Positions 20,890 through 32,544 of a stretch of 64,000 nucleotides of DNA are shown here, one piece after another (the first letter of the stretch is position 1; the number at the start of each line of letters is the position of its first letter). The notes below the pieces were generated by a model that had not been told where the DNA came from, did no database searches, and saw nothing but the letters and a program-made list of their open reading frames with translations. Location of the stretch: NCBI GenBank assembly GCA_003439945.1, contig QVRM01005471.1, forward strand, positions 1 through 64,000, read 5' to 3'. This stretch comes from Dermanyssus gallinae (lineage: Eukaryota; Arthropoda; Arachnida; Mesostigmata; Dermanyssidae). The translations under genes and the position numbers were made by a program.

Positions 20890-23333
20890 TGTATTTTATC
20901 ATATCACCTTTATTGAAAAAGGGGTATTACAATAGAAGCAAAGTCGTTTCGAAACTGTGAACGACGTGCAATCCTCCAGGCAAATGAGTTGTTCACAACG
21001 TCCACACGAGCAATATCGTGCATGGTCTTAGAACAAAATACCTAGTAGTAAGTTTCTGACGCGCCAGCTGTTTAAACAATATGATACGCTCGCGTGGTAG
21101 ACAACACCGACGAGCAACTCGTTTCACAAATGTATCCTGCACGCTCTGCAAAAGTCAACATCTCTCTTATAGAATGGCATTCATACTTGACAGCAATAAG
21201 TCCACTTTGGTACCACTAAAGTTTGATACAGCTTTAAGTACACATTATGGTCACGTATAACGAAAGACCGTATTATGAGATTACACATTCGAGACGCGGC
21301 CTTGACAACCTCAGCCATGTGAGGTCTAAACTTCATTTGTCTTTGTAGCGTGAGACTTCAGGAATGGATTGGCCATTTAGAATATACTGAATAATAATTG
21401 GCATTGTCTTGAGAACGGCAGACTTGGAAGTAGATATTTGCATGCGGTTTTCCTCTGCCCATAAGGATACGGTATCAGTCGCTTTCTGTAGAATAGCTAT
21501 GTTGTTGTCGTTTTTTGCCTCAACATATATTTTAAGATCGTCTGCATACAGCTTATATGTAACACCAAGATCTCAAAGCATTGCCCCGAGATCCTGTACA
21601 AATATGGTTACATTAGGGGACCTAAGCATGAGCCCTGCGGAACACCAGATACACAAATGCCGACCGCGGAATAGCTATGGTCAACTTTGACGACAAATGC
21701 ACGGTCTCTCAGGTATGCTTTGCACCAGTTTATGATTCTGGGGCCGATACCTAACGCTGACATCTTTGTCAGAAGCAGATGATGGTCAACGCGATCGAAT
21801 GCACGTGAAAAATCAAAGTAAACAACATGCAGAGGAATGTTGCGATTTAGAGCCAGCGCCCAATCGTGACTTCAGTAACTGGGTACCCGTTGATCGACCC
21901 TTTGTAAAACCATGTTGTGAGGAGTCCAACAGGTCTCTAGAATCAAGAAATGTGTAAAGCTCAGCCACAAGTATTTTCTCCATTAGCAAACAAGGTATTG
22001 ACTATTGGGACACAGGTCTGTCATTTTCTGGCGTTACACGAGAACCCTTTTTGTGCGTCGGAGTGATAATGGATTGCCAAAAGAAACTCGGTACTTCACC
22101 GTCTTCGAAGGAGCGAATAAATATCAATGATAATGGTTCATCCAAGCTGACAGGGATCTCTTTGAACAAAATTTGGGGAAGGTTGTCGGGAAACCGCGAG
22201 CACCTTCTCTTAAGACTGTTGAGGTGCACTATTACCTTCTTCTTGTTAAAAAATAATGTCATTTATAAGAACGGTCGGGATCTGATTAACGGTGTTGGGA
22301 ATCCCAGACGGCTGAACATATGCGCTCTCGAAGTAATCTTTTATAACTGCGCGTTGTCGAAGTTCCCTGTGACCGTGTGTTTGCCAACTATAAGTGGAGT
22401 TACGACGACCAGCATATCGAAGAAAGTCTTTGGCATTACGAATGTTTAGGTTGGCCTCCTCTAGCCGCCTTTTGAGGGCTGCGGCTTGTGCCCATTGAGT
22501 GGATAAGCGCGAGTGTGCACGGGACGATGGCGTCAGACTATGTAGGCGCCTAAATGCGTCCTCAATGAACATTTGCAAGGTAGATGGTTTAGGCTTTCTT
22601 AACGGGATAAACATTTCCATGGGAAATATGATGGCATTCACAAATGACGTATATTATGAATCCATGGAGTCACAATAAGAAAAAAACAAACGCCAGTTGG
22701 TAGCTGCAATGTTAGTCGCAATTGCGCCATAGTCTGAGTGGAAGTAATCTAAGGCAGCGCTAGTGGACTGTTGAGGTGTGTTAATCAGTATTTTAAAATA
22801 TACAGCAAGGCGATCTTACTTTACGGGTGGCTCGTCTGCTAAAAGATCTGTTATAATATCTTCGTTGTCAGTAAGTAAAATATCTAAAATGGTACCGCTG
22901 CGTGGTCTAGTCGGTACGTTCACAAGTTGTGATAAACCACTAAGGCAACAATAAGCTAAAAATGTACTCTTTAGTGGTTTCACTTGAGGACATGTCAATT
23001 CATCTCTAATTAATATCAGGTTGGTTGAAATCTTCCGTCAGTATGACCGGAAAGTTTACTTGCAAGAGCTCATCAAGCAAATCACAAAGTGTAGTCATTC
23101 GCTCAGCAAGTTGTGTCGCAGAACCCGTAGGTTAAAAATAACAACAAATAACTCGGCACTTTTGATCTGTTCCCCATAGTATGTCGATGGCAATGGTCTC
23201 TGTAGATTCCTTTGTAATAGAAACTTCTATAGCTTGCAATTCGGATGTAGCGAAAATGCACACACCACCATCGCGACTGTTGCGGTCTTTGCGAAAGACG
23301 GTATATCGACCGCCCAAGAATCATATCCCTGAC
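20890..23333 (-). pseudogene. CR1-like LINE relic (endonuclease + RT)
   Basis: Read on the minus strand from the right. The endonuclease includes YTVFRKDRNSRDGGVCIF (23,317), then TEDFNQPDIN (position of the GDFN motif) and LSQLVNVPTRPRSGTILDIL. The linker includes RRNSTYSWQTHGHRELRQRA (22,246-22,641). RT fingers read SFEDGEVPSFFWQSIITPTH then KKGSRVTPENDRPVSQ, and motif C is YKLYADDLKIYVEAK (about 21,520-21,565). Many stops and frameshifts occur. The last few hundred bases (20,890-21,180) are assigned only tentatively. It abuts the R1-clade relic at 23,334. Confidence 0.7.
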
Positions 23334-24805
23334 AGACGCCCCTGGTTCGCCGCTTGGGATCCCATCCCACTCGGCCAGCCAACGTGCCTGCGTTTCTCTT
23401 CTGGCTTCTTTCTTTCCGAGCGGTGGGTTGTGCCATAGTTGTGCGCGCTCGTCTGCTTCTAGGTCCCACGGGACAGTGCCTGCAAGGACTAGCGCGGACG
23501 GCGTACTAACCGTCCTGTATGCCTGCGTAATCCTCCATGCGGGGGCACACTGCGTTTTTCTAAGCAGGTCCCGATTCCTCTGCGTGGAAGTTGCATACGT
23601 GGGCCAGGCTGGAACACCAAACAGAGCGATGATTTCTGCACTGACATTATTAGCTTTCTCTTTTGCTTTCTTAGGCCCGTTGATGTTGGGCAGCCGGGCA
23701 TGTTGGCCGCGGTCTTTGCTGCCTTTGCTACTGCTTGTTTGATGTGCGGGTTACCGCTCAGACTTTGGTCAAGGTGAACTCCGAAGTAGATTGCTGTTTT
23801 AACCTTTATATCGACGTCGTCCGACAATAGCCGAATGGGTGTTGCACTTTGTTCTGCCAATCAGAAGAATGGCTTCGCTTTTGGCAGGGGCTAGCGTTAA
23901 GCCGTTAGATTACATTCAGAAAGAAATATCGGTAAGTACTTCATTTGTCCAAAGTTTTAGTTCAGCCGCGGCCCTGGCCCTTACTGTAACCGCGAGGTCA
24001 TCCGCGTACGCGATGAGTTCGGTTTCAGGATGGAGGGTTTTGAGCCGGAGCACTCCATCGTATGCCAGTTTCCAGAGGAGCGGTCTAAGTATGGACCAAT
24101 GTGAAACCCCCGCAGTCATAGGGTACTCCTTGCCCTCGCACCGCATTGCGCGGCAATCCAGATAATCTGAGATCAGCTTGATTAGATAAGGTGGGAGCTT
24201 CTTTCTTCTGAGCGCGTCAATAATGGATTTCCACGGAAGACTGTTAAAAGTGTTCATGGCGTCCAGCAGGACAGTCAAGAATAGGTCTCTGGTCTTTATC
24301 GTGGTCGAGCGAATCGCTTCGGCTTTCGATGCTACCTTGCGTATAGCCGTAAGAACGGATCTGCGTTTTCTGAACCCGCATTGGGCCTCCGAGAAAAGAC
24401 CGTTATCTTCGGCCTTCTAAGGTCCCTTAGCCTTTTTTTTATCACGGCCTCCACTCCTTTTGCCAGGGTGTTGATGAGACAGATAGGTCTGTAGGAGCCG
24501 TCCCCTTTGGTGTCAAAACGACCTTAGCCTTTTTCCATGCCATCGGAAATTTTGCCCTTGCTGATAATGAGGTTAACAACTGTGAGAGGAAATTCCTTAA
24601 ATAGCAGTTTGAAAGTTGCTGCTGGAATGCCGTCTGGGCCAAGGGCCTTACCTACATTGATTCTCTCCGCCGCTGCAAGAATTTCGGAGGTTGTGACTAC
24701 TGGTATGTTCTCTGCGGGTACCCTGAGTGCCTCGATGGCAGTTCTGTCAAATTCCGGGAGAGACGGGAAGAGTTGTCGTAATAACTCCCTCCCTGTCTTT
24801 AGTCA
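23334..24805 (-). pseudogene. R1-clade LINE relic R1-b, 3' part (right of it lies LINE-A1)
   Basis: The minus strand aligns with the R1 ORF2 of 16,458-19,441: LLRQLFPSLPEFDRTAIEAL, KALGPDGIPAATF, motif A LLDAMNTFNSLPWKSI, motif B region AGVSHWSILRPLLWK (QG replaced by HW), motif C ELIAYADDLAVTVRA, then AIYFGVHLDQSLSGNPHIKQ. The 3' end is missing. The bases at 24,793-24,805 (CTGTCTTTAGTCA) are the target duplication of LINE-A1, and the R1 frame resumes at 29,563. Bases from 24,005 onward belong to the tandem duplication. Confidence 0.85.
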
Positions 24806-26254
24806 CAAATTCGATTTATTCACACATTTAGTGTCGATAATACCTAATTTCAAAGATTTGGCTCGGCGTCAGATGCTCACAAATGCAGTCACAAGAATTG
24901 TGTAAAATATAGAATATAAACATATACAATATACAAAGTTATGATGACATTAAACGGGCCAACTGATTTAGAGACCCAATGTTGCTACAAACAAGACCGT
25001 GATATCTAGAGCATTCGGTATGACAATATTTACACCTGCAGTCAACATCGGGATCGTGGAAGCCTTCTGCACTGCATAGGTAGTGGTGGTAGCCGTGTAC
25101 CGAAAAACGCACTATCACATGGCGATTCGGTCGGTCGGGCCCTTTCTACGCGCCGTCAGTCATTGCAGGTGTTATGAAGATATCAGGATCTATGTCGGCC
25201 AGTTTGTCCTCCTGAAGCTGAGTGAACGCCTTGTATGCCTCGGTCCCCTGCAGCCCATACATCTTCCGTATATCTTCTACGAATAGCGAGGTCCCTGTCA
25301 GTACATAAACCAGGCAGTTGCGAGCGGCGAAGTGCAGGCCCAGAACTCGCTTTAGGAACGCGGGCTTAACTCTCTCCAGCGTTGCGAAGCCGTTCATTTT
25401 GAGGTGTCGCCATATCAGCTGCACTCCGAATGTACTTGTTGGCGTGATCTTGAGATGGAATAGGCGCAGGGCGGTATCGATGGAGAGCTTCTGGAGCGCT
25501 TCGATTGTTGTTGACGCAATCAGAGCCTTTCTCACCCGTTGCTCAACGTGCAGGCGGAACGCAATCCCTGTTGTGGTGAGAGTTATGCCGATGTATGTAA
25601 AGGAATTTACATACCTGACTGGCGCACTCCCCAAGAGGAGTTCGTCGCTAGCAGCCAGACGACCTTCTCTGCGGAATTTGAACGCCACAGTTTTACTGTT
25701 GTTGATGGTAAGATCAACTTCGCTGACGTACCTCGTCATTGTGACTATTGCTTGCTGCAAGCGGTGTCTGCTCGTACAGAACATCACCAGACGTCAGCGT
25801 ACAGAATGACTGTGACGAGTGGATGCCCCGTGGTGATCCGTGAAGGTAGATCGCTTATGAGGACTGCGAAGAGTAGAGGGGTGATGTTATCCCCCTGTGC
25901 GAACCCCGTCGTCTTCTCGAGACTATCGCGTATCACTACCCCGTCGTCGATTGAGATCATATTCTTCTGTAAAATAGCTCTGAGGAGTTTTAGTAGTCTG
26001 AGTGGTACAGCAGATTCTGCGAGCTTCTCTAGCACTATCGAGCGTGACCCTGAATCGAATGCTGCTTTGAAATCTACAGAGATGGAATAAAGGCCGTCCG
26101 CGCCTTGCTAGCGTCGATTGCACTTCTTCTTCTATCAGTTTTTGGCACGCCAAGATCGTCGATCTGCTCGTCCTAAATCCATGTTGTTCGTCCGGAAGGA
26201 CTCCTTTGGATACAAAAGGTGTGAGGCGGCGGATTAGTAGTGTGGATACAACTT

Positions 26255-28330
26255 CATTTTATTTATTTCCACACCATGTTGGGTAAAACAATACCTAGTC
26301 TATACCTACATACAAACAAATGCGTTGGCAACAAATAAGCCGTAACACACATATTTACAGCGGTAAGTTACCAGAAGCATTCGCCAAACGTGATAACGAG
26401 ATTAAATATATACAGTGAGTGGCGTGATACTTTGAACATGGATTGCTACAATTTTTACAAACACAAGATTCATTCGGCTCATGGAATCCCACTGTGCGAC
26501 ACACGACGTGGTGATACCCGTGCACTGCAAATCGCGTAACAATATGGCGGTTAGTCCTACCTACATCTTTCCATGACTCTGATGTCATTGCCCCAACTGT
26601 GTAAAATTCTGGATCAATTTCTGCCCTTTTAACTTCGTATTCACTGATGAAACGATCGTATCCCGGTGTCGCAGGGAGATTTAGTCGCCTCCTCAGGTCC
26701 TCTACGAACAGCGGGGTATCTGCCAGCAAGTACACGAGTCTATTCCGAGCTGAGCTGTGCACCCCAAGCACTCGCTTCAGAAACGCGGATTTAACTCCAT
26801 TAAGGGTAGTCAGGTTAGCCGGCGTTAGCTTCGTCCAGATGACTTCTATGCCGTACGAAGCAATTGGTGCGATCTTCAAGTCGAAGAGCGCAATAGCGGT
26901 GCGCACGGACATCACTTGTAGTTTTTTGATCAAGGAACAGGCAATCAAAGCCTTCCTAACGCGTTCAGAGATATGTCTGGCATACGACCTGCCTGTAAAG
27001 GAGATTGTTAGCCCGACGTACGTAAAGTGAATAACATACGGGAGGATCTGCGCACCTAGACGAAGTTCGTCGGTCGCCGCACGACGCCCCCCGTTACAAA
27101 ACTTCATAGCATGCGTTGTGCAGGTATTGATCCGGAGTCCCACAGTACTGACATACTGTACCAGTGATGCAAGCGCTTGTTGTAGGTGGAATCGGCTGGT
27201 ACTGTATAAAACAAGATTGTCGGCGTATAGAAGTAGGTTGACGTTTCGATGACGATTCTTGATGTTAGCTGGAAGGTCGCTGATCAGAGTTGAGAACAGG
27301 AGGGGGCTTAAGTTATCTCCCTGGGCAAAACCGGTGGTTTGCTCGAGTCCTGGATGCTCTGCTACTCCGTCGTCTATTGTTATCGAGTTTTTCTGTAGGA
27401 TGTCTATCATAACTCCGAATATCCTGCAGGGCACTCCCAGTGAGGCGAGCCTCTCCAACACTAGTGATCTTGAACCTGAGTCGAACGCAGCCTTGAAGTC
27501 CACAAATACTGCGTAGAGAAATTGCTTTTTCCGGGCTAGTGTTTCTCCAATGTCTTCAAGGAGAATACTGCAGGTTGTCAGGGTACTTTTAGAAGCGCGA
27601 AACCCATGCTGCTCTTCGGGAATAGCTCCCTTGTACTCCAGGTATGTAGTTAGCCGCTGAGAAAGCAGTTTTGAGAAGAGCTTATACACACAACTTTTCT
27701 TTGCGATTCCTCTCCATGCCGAAGGGTCATGCAGACTTCTTTTACCTTTAGGTATTACAGTCAGCCAACAATCGCGCCACCCGTCTGGTACCCGACCCGC
27801 TCTGATGCACGCGTTGAACAAAGCGGTCCAGAACGGCACCAGTACCATTGAATGTTGGAGATGTTCGTTACGTACACCGTCGGGGCCTGCCGCTTTGTTC
27901 ATCGGCAGTCGATGAATAAGCTCTACGACTTCACGAATGGATACGTCATTTGCCAGTTCTTGCTGCCACCGGGAGTCCTCTTCTGACCATGCTGCAAAGT
28001 ATCTTGGAAGCGTTCGGGGAATAGAGTCGCTGCCACAAAGAATTTCGCTAAAATGCGTAATAAGAATATCCGGTTCAATCGTACAAGTCTTTCTGAGAGG
28101 TGCGTTTCCTCGGAGCCAGAGGTAGGGTGCTCTCTCTGTGCGTCGCAATAACACCTTTTCTGCTCTTTTTTCAAAGTTATGTTTTGCATTCCGCAGAACT
28201 CGCCTATACACGCTTTTTAGCCGCACACGTTCTGTCAAATCTGCGTTGGCACTATGGGTATCCAACAAAACGCGTTTGGCTGTTGTGCAATCGGTTGTAT
28301 TGTTGTGCAATCGGTTGCAATGTTGTTGTT
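26255..28330 (-). mobile_element. LINE-A2: 5'-truncated relative of LINE-A1 inserted in LINE-A1
   Basis: A 2,076-bp insertion flanked by a 15-bp target duplication GTGTGGATACAACTT (26,240-26,254 and 28,331-28,345). It belongs to a family related to LINE-A1, judging by the shared motif order and C-terminal zinc cluster. It starts within the linker before RT, so the endonuclease is absent. Its 3' end has no long A tail. Confidence 0.92.
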
Positions 28331-28406
28331 GTGTGGATACAACTTTTCTTCGGTATACCTCTCTAGGAGGGATCCGACGAACAGCCTTTCCCTTTCGGAC
28401 TGACAA
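26355..28406 (-). pseudogene. LINE-A2 reverse transcriptase, open frame but catalytic Asp changed to Asn
   Basis: 683 open codons; about the first 25 belong to LINE-A1 sequence upstream of the insertion, so the Met is not native. Motifs: LPMNKAAGPDGVRNEHL, VIPKGKRSLHDPSAWRGIAK, QHGFRASKSTLTTC, motif A AVFVDFKAAFDSGS, motif B GFAQGDNLSPLLFSTLISDL and motif C LLLYADNLVLYS. The usual YADD is YADN, which should abolish polymerisation. The thumb (SAFLKRVLGVHSSARNRLVY) and a C-terminal CVCKNCSNPCSKYHATHC cluster are intact. An open frame with a dead active site suggests recent insertion of an already defective copy, or mutation soon after. Confidence 0.88.
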
Positions 28407-29562
28407 TCATCACAGAGTCTCTCTAGTTATCCGGAACCCTTCCCTGAGCCAGGCAGACACTGAAGAGGAACGTCCACTGCGAAGTAAGTACGAGGGCTGA
28501 CTTCAGGTGTTCGGTATAAATGCTGTCGAGCCCGCAAGCCTTCCGTGTAGGCAGATGAGCGATGGCTTCATAAACTTCTGCAATTGAGAAGTCTTTCTCC
28601 AGCTCATCTCGCAAGAGTTCGTCCACCTCGGACCTACACTATACTACCTATACACTGGTGTATTAAGGGGTGTGCGTTAGAATCGTATCCTTGGCCGCCA
28701 AGACATTTTTAAAGTGCGACTGCAGAGCGTCTGGCTTTACTGGACAAGCGGACTTAGTTGGCGCTCCGTGACAGTAGCCAGAGGTAAGGCGCGCGTTTAG
28801 CCTCCATCAGTAGTTTTTGTTCGCGGAGGTTTTGAAATGTAGCGTTCACGTTCTTAAGAGTCCTTCTGTACAGATACCTCGCTGAGGCTAGCAGAGAGTT
28901 CATGGTGGGGTGAGACTTGCAAAGTTTTTTTGCCGGATTTGAGCTTGCTTGGCCTCGGTGCAGTCTCTGTTTCACCACTGTCTATCTTTGGGCTTTAGTC
29001 TCGGTCTCACGCAGCTCCGGACCCCGCTGGTCAATAGGTCATTAAGAGCTGTAACATCGTCATCTGCCGCCGCTGTCAAAATCTCCACGAACTGTAATAG
29101 CTTTCTCTCGTCTAGGTTGCGGGAGCCTGATCCAACTATCTGAGGCACTGGTCGTGGCGTTAACGGCTATTTGGAGACCGACCGTAACGTGCCAAGTGAG
29201 GCGTTCTCCTTCGCTGAGCGGGTGATCTGCGCCCTGGAACACAAGCTTGTCACTCGAAAGATTCGTGGCAAACAGGTCTATTGTTGAGGACCCCATCGGT
29301 CCCATGAACGTAAACACTGCCGGATCGTTCGCAATCTAGAAACCAACGTCGGATAGCACATCAGTGAGGGCGACTGTTCTGCTATCACCCAATTTGTCGA
29401 GTCTTGCGTTAAAGTCACCAGCGACGACGGCTTTGCCGTTTCGGGGAATCAGTTGAAGACAGCAGACCTCAATCATCTCCGACGAGCTTTCGGCATCCGG
29501 TGGCTTGGCGTACATAGCAATAATGCGGATGACTTCCCCACAAAACACAACACAGTTATCCT

Positions 29563-30395
29563 CTGTCTTTAGTCAACATCTCGTTCCTGTTTCTGCTCCT
29601 TAGCCTTCCCCTTACTATTTTGTATGGTTTTCACCAGGGGTCATTCTCGACTTCTTCAAGAAGGTTTCCCCAGCAGTTTGCCTCAGACTTGCTGATTTCT
29701 GTTTTGAGGTGTGCCCTGCATGTTCTGTACCCCAAAGGGCTGCTGTGACTACCTCTGGAAGTTTTGCTCTAGCCGCTTTTTTTAGATGGCGTTGCGCTTT
29801 TAAGAATTCGGCCCGCGCATCGCCAATAGCCATGCTCCACCAGTATTGAGGCCTAGAAAAGGCAGACCTTCTACGAAGTTTCTGCTCAGGCCTACAGCAT
29901 GTACAGCATAGTGCTTGTAGCTCTTCTGGGGTTCTAGGTGGCCCTTTTGTTTCGAGTGTTTGCCTACTGTTAGCGGCCGACTTCTTGTTGCCCTGTTCTA
30001 CTTCTTCGTGTACTTTTCAGTCCTTGATTTTATCCATGAGACCAGCCTTGCGTATTGTAAGGTCCACGTAAGATGTACTAGTGTGCTTACGAAAGGTTGG
30101 CGTATCATCGTGTATATACCGTGGCCAGATTGTGTGTAGCTAGCCACATTTTCATAACTTGCCCTCTCCGATTAGTGCTTCTTGAGTCCCATGTTGTCGA
30201 CGCAACGTTAAAGTCTCCCGTGATGTATGTTGGCAGAGTCCCGGCGTCCCGTCTCGACTCATAGATGTCGTCCAGTAGCTGCGACAGTTCTTGCAGACTG
30301 CCGTTTGAGCTAGTATAGCAAGAATAGAACTGATATCCCTATATTCTATCCAAGTAAAACCCGTGCCCTTACCACACCTTGCGGATCTGTTGGAT
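29563..30395 (-). pseudogene. R1-clade relic R1-b, 5' part
   Basis: The minus strand from 30,395 reads GFTWIEYRDI, FYSCYTSSNGSLQELSQLLD, then LPTYITGDFNVASTTWDSRS and NRRGQVMKMWLATHNLATV. This is the R1 endonuclease; compare the intact copy at 16,690-16,920. It continues with AIGDARAEFLKAQRHLKKAA (29,833) and DPW.KPYKIVRGKAKEQ up to the LINE-A1 target duplication. It is 5'-truncated at about 30,395, where U-associated sequence begins. Confidence 0.82.
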
Positions 30396-30489
30396 CTATT
30401 AAGATCTATTAAGATTATCTATAAGATCAATGTAGATTTCGCTAAACAGCCCATGTATACTGCTACCAATATAATCATAAATAATTATA

Positions 30490-30690
30490 CGTTGTGCTGT
30501 GGGACTGCTACCTCTTTAGACATCTGCAAAACGATCTACAGAGAAAGAAATTAACTTCACAAGAAACAGTAAACACACATTTGGAGACATTCCTCAAAAT
30601 GCAAAAACCAGAATTCTTTGCCACGGGAATGGTAGTCTGCTCCAAAGATGGGAGTAGGTTGTGGCTAACAACGGCGAATACGTTTTGAAT
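30490..30690 (+). pseudogene. mariner transposase C-terminal fragment
   Basis: 64 open codons reading LWDCYLFRHLQNDLQRKKLT, then LKMQKPEFFATGM and ending near the C-terminus of a mariner transposase. The catalytic core is absent. It lies directly upstream of the U ORF 3' half, as in copies at 9,030 (minus) and 39,158. Confidence 0.65.
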
Positions 30691-30712
30691 GAATAAAATC
30701 AGTTAACTCACA

Positions 30713-31099
30713 ATGTTAACTCACAACAACAACTGGAGGACGATGAAGGTCCGGCTACAACCACGGCCACGGCGGAGTGCATTACACTTCAATCAAAGGT
30801 CGCTAACGTTCGATTCAGTGTTAGCATACCTACAAAAAGCACAGGATCGTGGAGAAGCAATAAGAGCGAGGTCGCGGAACAAGCGGTTTATTTCCGTGGA
30901 TGACCAGGCTATCGACGTTGTCCTACGAATCACTCTGCGTTTCTCCATGCCGATGGTCCGTTACGACGAACATCTTATCAGAGCCCAGAAGGATAGAAAA
31001 GCTCGCAAGGAAGTCGAGAGGGCTGACGATGTTGATCTCCCGGACTCTGATAGCGACTATGTTGATCACTTTGACTCCGATAGCGACTATGCCGATTAA
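30713..31099 (+). pseudogene. U-repeat ORF, C-terminal portion in open frame (unknown protein)
   Basis: 128 open codons. The conserved part begins FDSVLAYLQKAQDRGEAIRA and continues VDDQAIDVVLRITLRFSMPM, VRYDEHLIRAQKDRKARKEV and an acidic end with repeated DSDSDY. The N-terminal half found in the 41,479 and 49,510 copies is replaced by a bridge that follows a mariner fragment. I do not recognise a family. The repeated preservation of this frame in independent copies is the reason to note it. Confidence 0.5.
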
Positions 31100-31625
31100 A
31101 TACACAATAGTTTGTTATTCGAAGTCGTCATAACATATATCAGATTATTTCATAAATAACCCTTGACAGTAATTATTGCCTGACTAAATACTGAGATATA
31201 CTTAAGAGGCGACAGACCCACCGAGGTTCTGCTAACACGTTTCATTTAGGTAATAATCCTGCTTTCTTTTACTATGCTGAACAAAACCTTTGCGCCAAAA
31301 TGATCGCTTCGTTTTCTGTACACCAGCAAACGAAACCTCCAAAGACGGAAATTCCAACGGCATGCAGAATACGGTAATTGAGATCCAAGGCAAAAGCACG
31401 TGTAGTATGTTTATAGTATATATTGTCATTTACACACAGACATGCAAAGTACCGCAATTGAAACCCTAGACAAAAGTATCTCATTCGTCTATTGAGACGG
31501 GGTGATTTACCGTACAGGTAGTTGAACGATATTTAAAAAAACGCTGCATGACAAAACATCATTGGATACACACCGCGCTGATTTATGGACATTTGAGTCA
31601 AAACATACTTTGTTTTGACTACGTT

Positions 31626-31627
<2 letters not shown>

Positions 31628-31670
<43 letters not shown>
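31628..31670. repeat. (TA)n microsatellite, 43 bp
   Basis: Perfect TA dinucleotide tract. The duplicate tract at 40,296-40,356 is 61 bp, nine dinucleotides longer. Confidence 0.95.
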
Positions 31671-31676
<6 letters not shown>

Positions 31677-31836
31677 CCGATTTTATTTAACTTATAGTAG
31701 GATGTAAAGACTGATTTACCAGTAAGCGTGACGACGAACTTCAGCTCTCTATTTAGACATTCTTGTTTCTTGTGTATTCGCAAATTTAGGCCACACACAT
31801 GTCCCTTGGTTTTTGCATGTCTACGTCACACACACT

Positions 31837-32014
31837 GTCAAGCCCCGTGGCGTGGTGCATTCGCTTACGCCTCGCGACCGGAGGAGACACATAGGTACGC
31901 GGGTTAGCGGGCTTCACCGTAGCACATTTGTATTTACAAAGGTCCGTGTGTAAAGCAAAGCAATAAGCAGGCCCGTGGACATTACATTTTGGCTAAGGGT
32001 TAGCCCAAAAAGCT
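31837..32014 (+). mobile_element. tRNA-derived SINE, plus strand
   Basis: About 178 bp. The 5' part has an A-box-like TGGCGTGGTGC and a degraded B-box (GGGTTAGCGGGC). A CACATTTGTATTTA segment and a 3' tail GGGTTAGCCCAAAA follow, shared with the minus-strand copy at 41,231. Flanks GTCTACGTCACA and GTCTCGTCACA look like an imperfect target duplication. No poly(A). Confidence 0.75.
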
Positions 32015-32359
32015 CATAGGTCTCGTCACAATGCAGTCCAAATTTACGTTTTCCTTATCTAAATACGATCATCTTAGTAGGTCTAAAACTTAGCATTAAA
32101 CGTTACGCTTTATTTTACATGTTCAAAATATTTGAGGAAGCTAAATCATAAACACTAGCAGACGTAGTTGGTATTACATTATCAATTAGGGTTTTCATGT
32201 GCAAGAGCCTCCGCTCAATTTCTAATAACAGCAGGAGGCCTTGCGTATCATATCCATTCTAAGCTTTGCCGCTGCTTTAGTGCGTACTCGAATTATAGAT
32301 TCCCGCTGACACGAAACCAATTCAATCTAAAACGCGTGAACTTAAGCAGAGCCTGGTTG

Positions 32360-32528
32360 CTTGATTGGTTAATCCAGCCGGATGTGACCCTGATCGCTGA
32401 GACCAATCAGAGAAGCAGCAAGATGCATTGCGAAGAATCGTTTTTTCAGAGGAGAGGCGCGCCTGCGTCGCTGATGAGGATTAGCCCTGTTAGCAAAGGT
32501 GGAGAGAGTTGAAATTCTGCTATAAATA
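32360..32528 (+). promoter_or_regulatory. Putative U promoter (duplication copy 1)
   Basis: Carries inverted CCAAT (ATTGG), CCAAT and TATAAATA in the same places as the region at 41,050-41,214 (subtract 8,686). Its downstream ORF is absent here because the tandem junction removes it. Confidence 0.45.
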
Positions 32529-32544
32529 CGCATGGTTGGTCTAA

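Larger units (their letters stand above)
24806..29562 (-). mobile_element. LINE-A1: 5'-truncated APE-type LINE inside R1-b, itself hosting LINE-A2
   Basis: Flanked by a 13-bp target duplication CTGTCTTTAGTCA (24,793-24,805 and 29,563-29,575) that splits the R1-b frame. Minus-strand order: endonuclease (GKAVVAGDFNARLDKLGD, then MGPMGSSTIDLFA), linker (ASARYLYRRTLKNVNATFQN) and RT fingers (LPTRKACGLDSIYTEHL). LINE-A2 follows, then motif B (KTTGFAQGDNITPLLFAVL) and the motif C region, broken after LYAD. After that come RREGRLAASDELLLG and FLKRVLGLHFAARN, and a C-terminal CRCKYCHTECSRYHGLVC. AATAAA lies near the 3' end (24,815-24,820, minus). Its own length without LINE-A2 is about 2.7 kb. It is dead. 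Confidence 0.9.
30690..32528 (+). repeat. Repeat U, copy c (plus) in duplication copy 1
   Basis: In order: bridge sequence, U ORF C-terminal part (30,713-31,099), the 3' tail (31,100-31,500), a (TA)21 tract (31,628-31,670) and an upstream block with an inserted SINE (31,837-32,014). Then comes the promoter-like region of the next U (about 32,160-32,528), which is cut by a minus-strand SINE and the duplication junction. Within one duplicated segment it therefore runs ORF, tail, promoter, which suggests a head-to-tail U array before the duplication. Confidence 0.65.

Noticed and set aside
28331..28406. Start Met of the 683-codon LINE-A2 frame
   Set aside because: It lies in LINE-A1 sequence outside the LINE-A2 target duplication, so it is not the native N-terminus.
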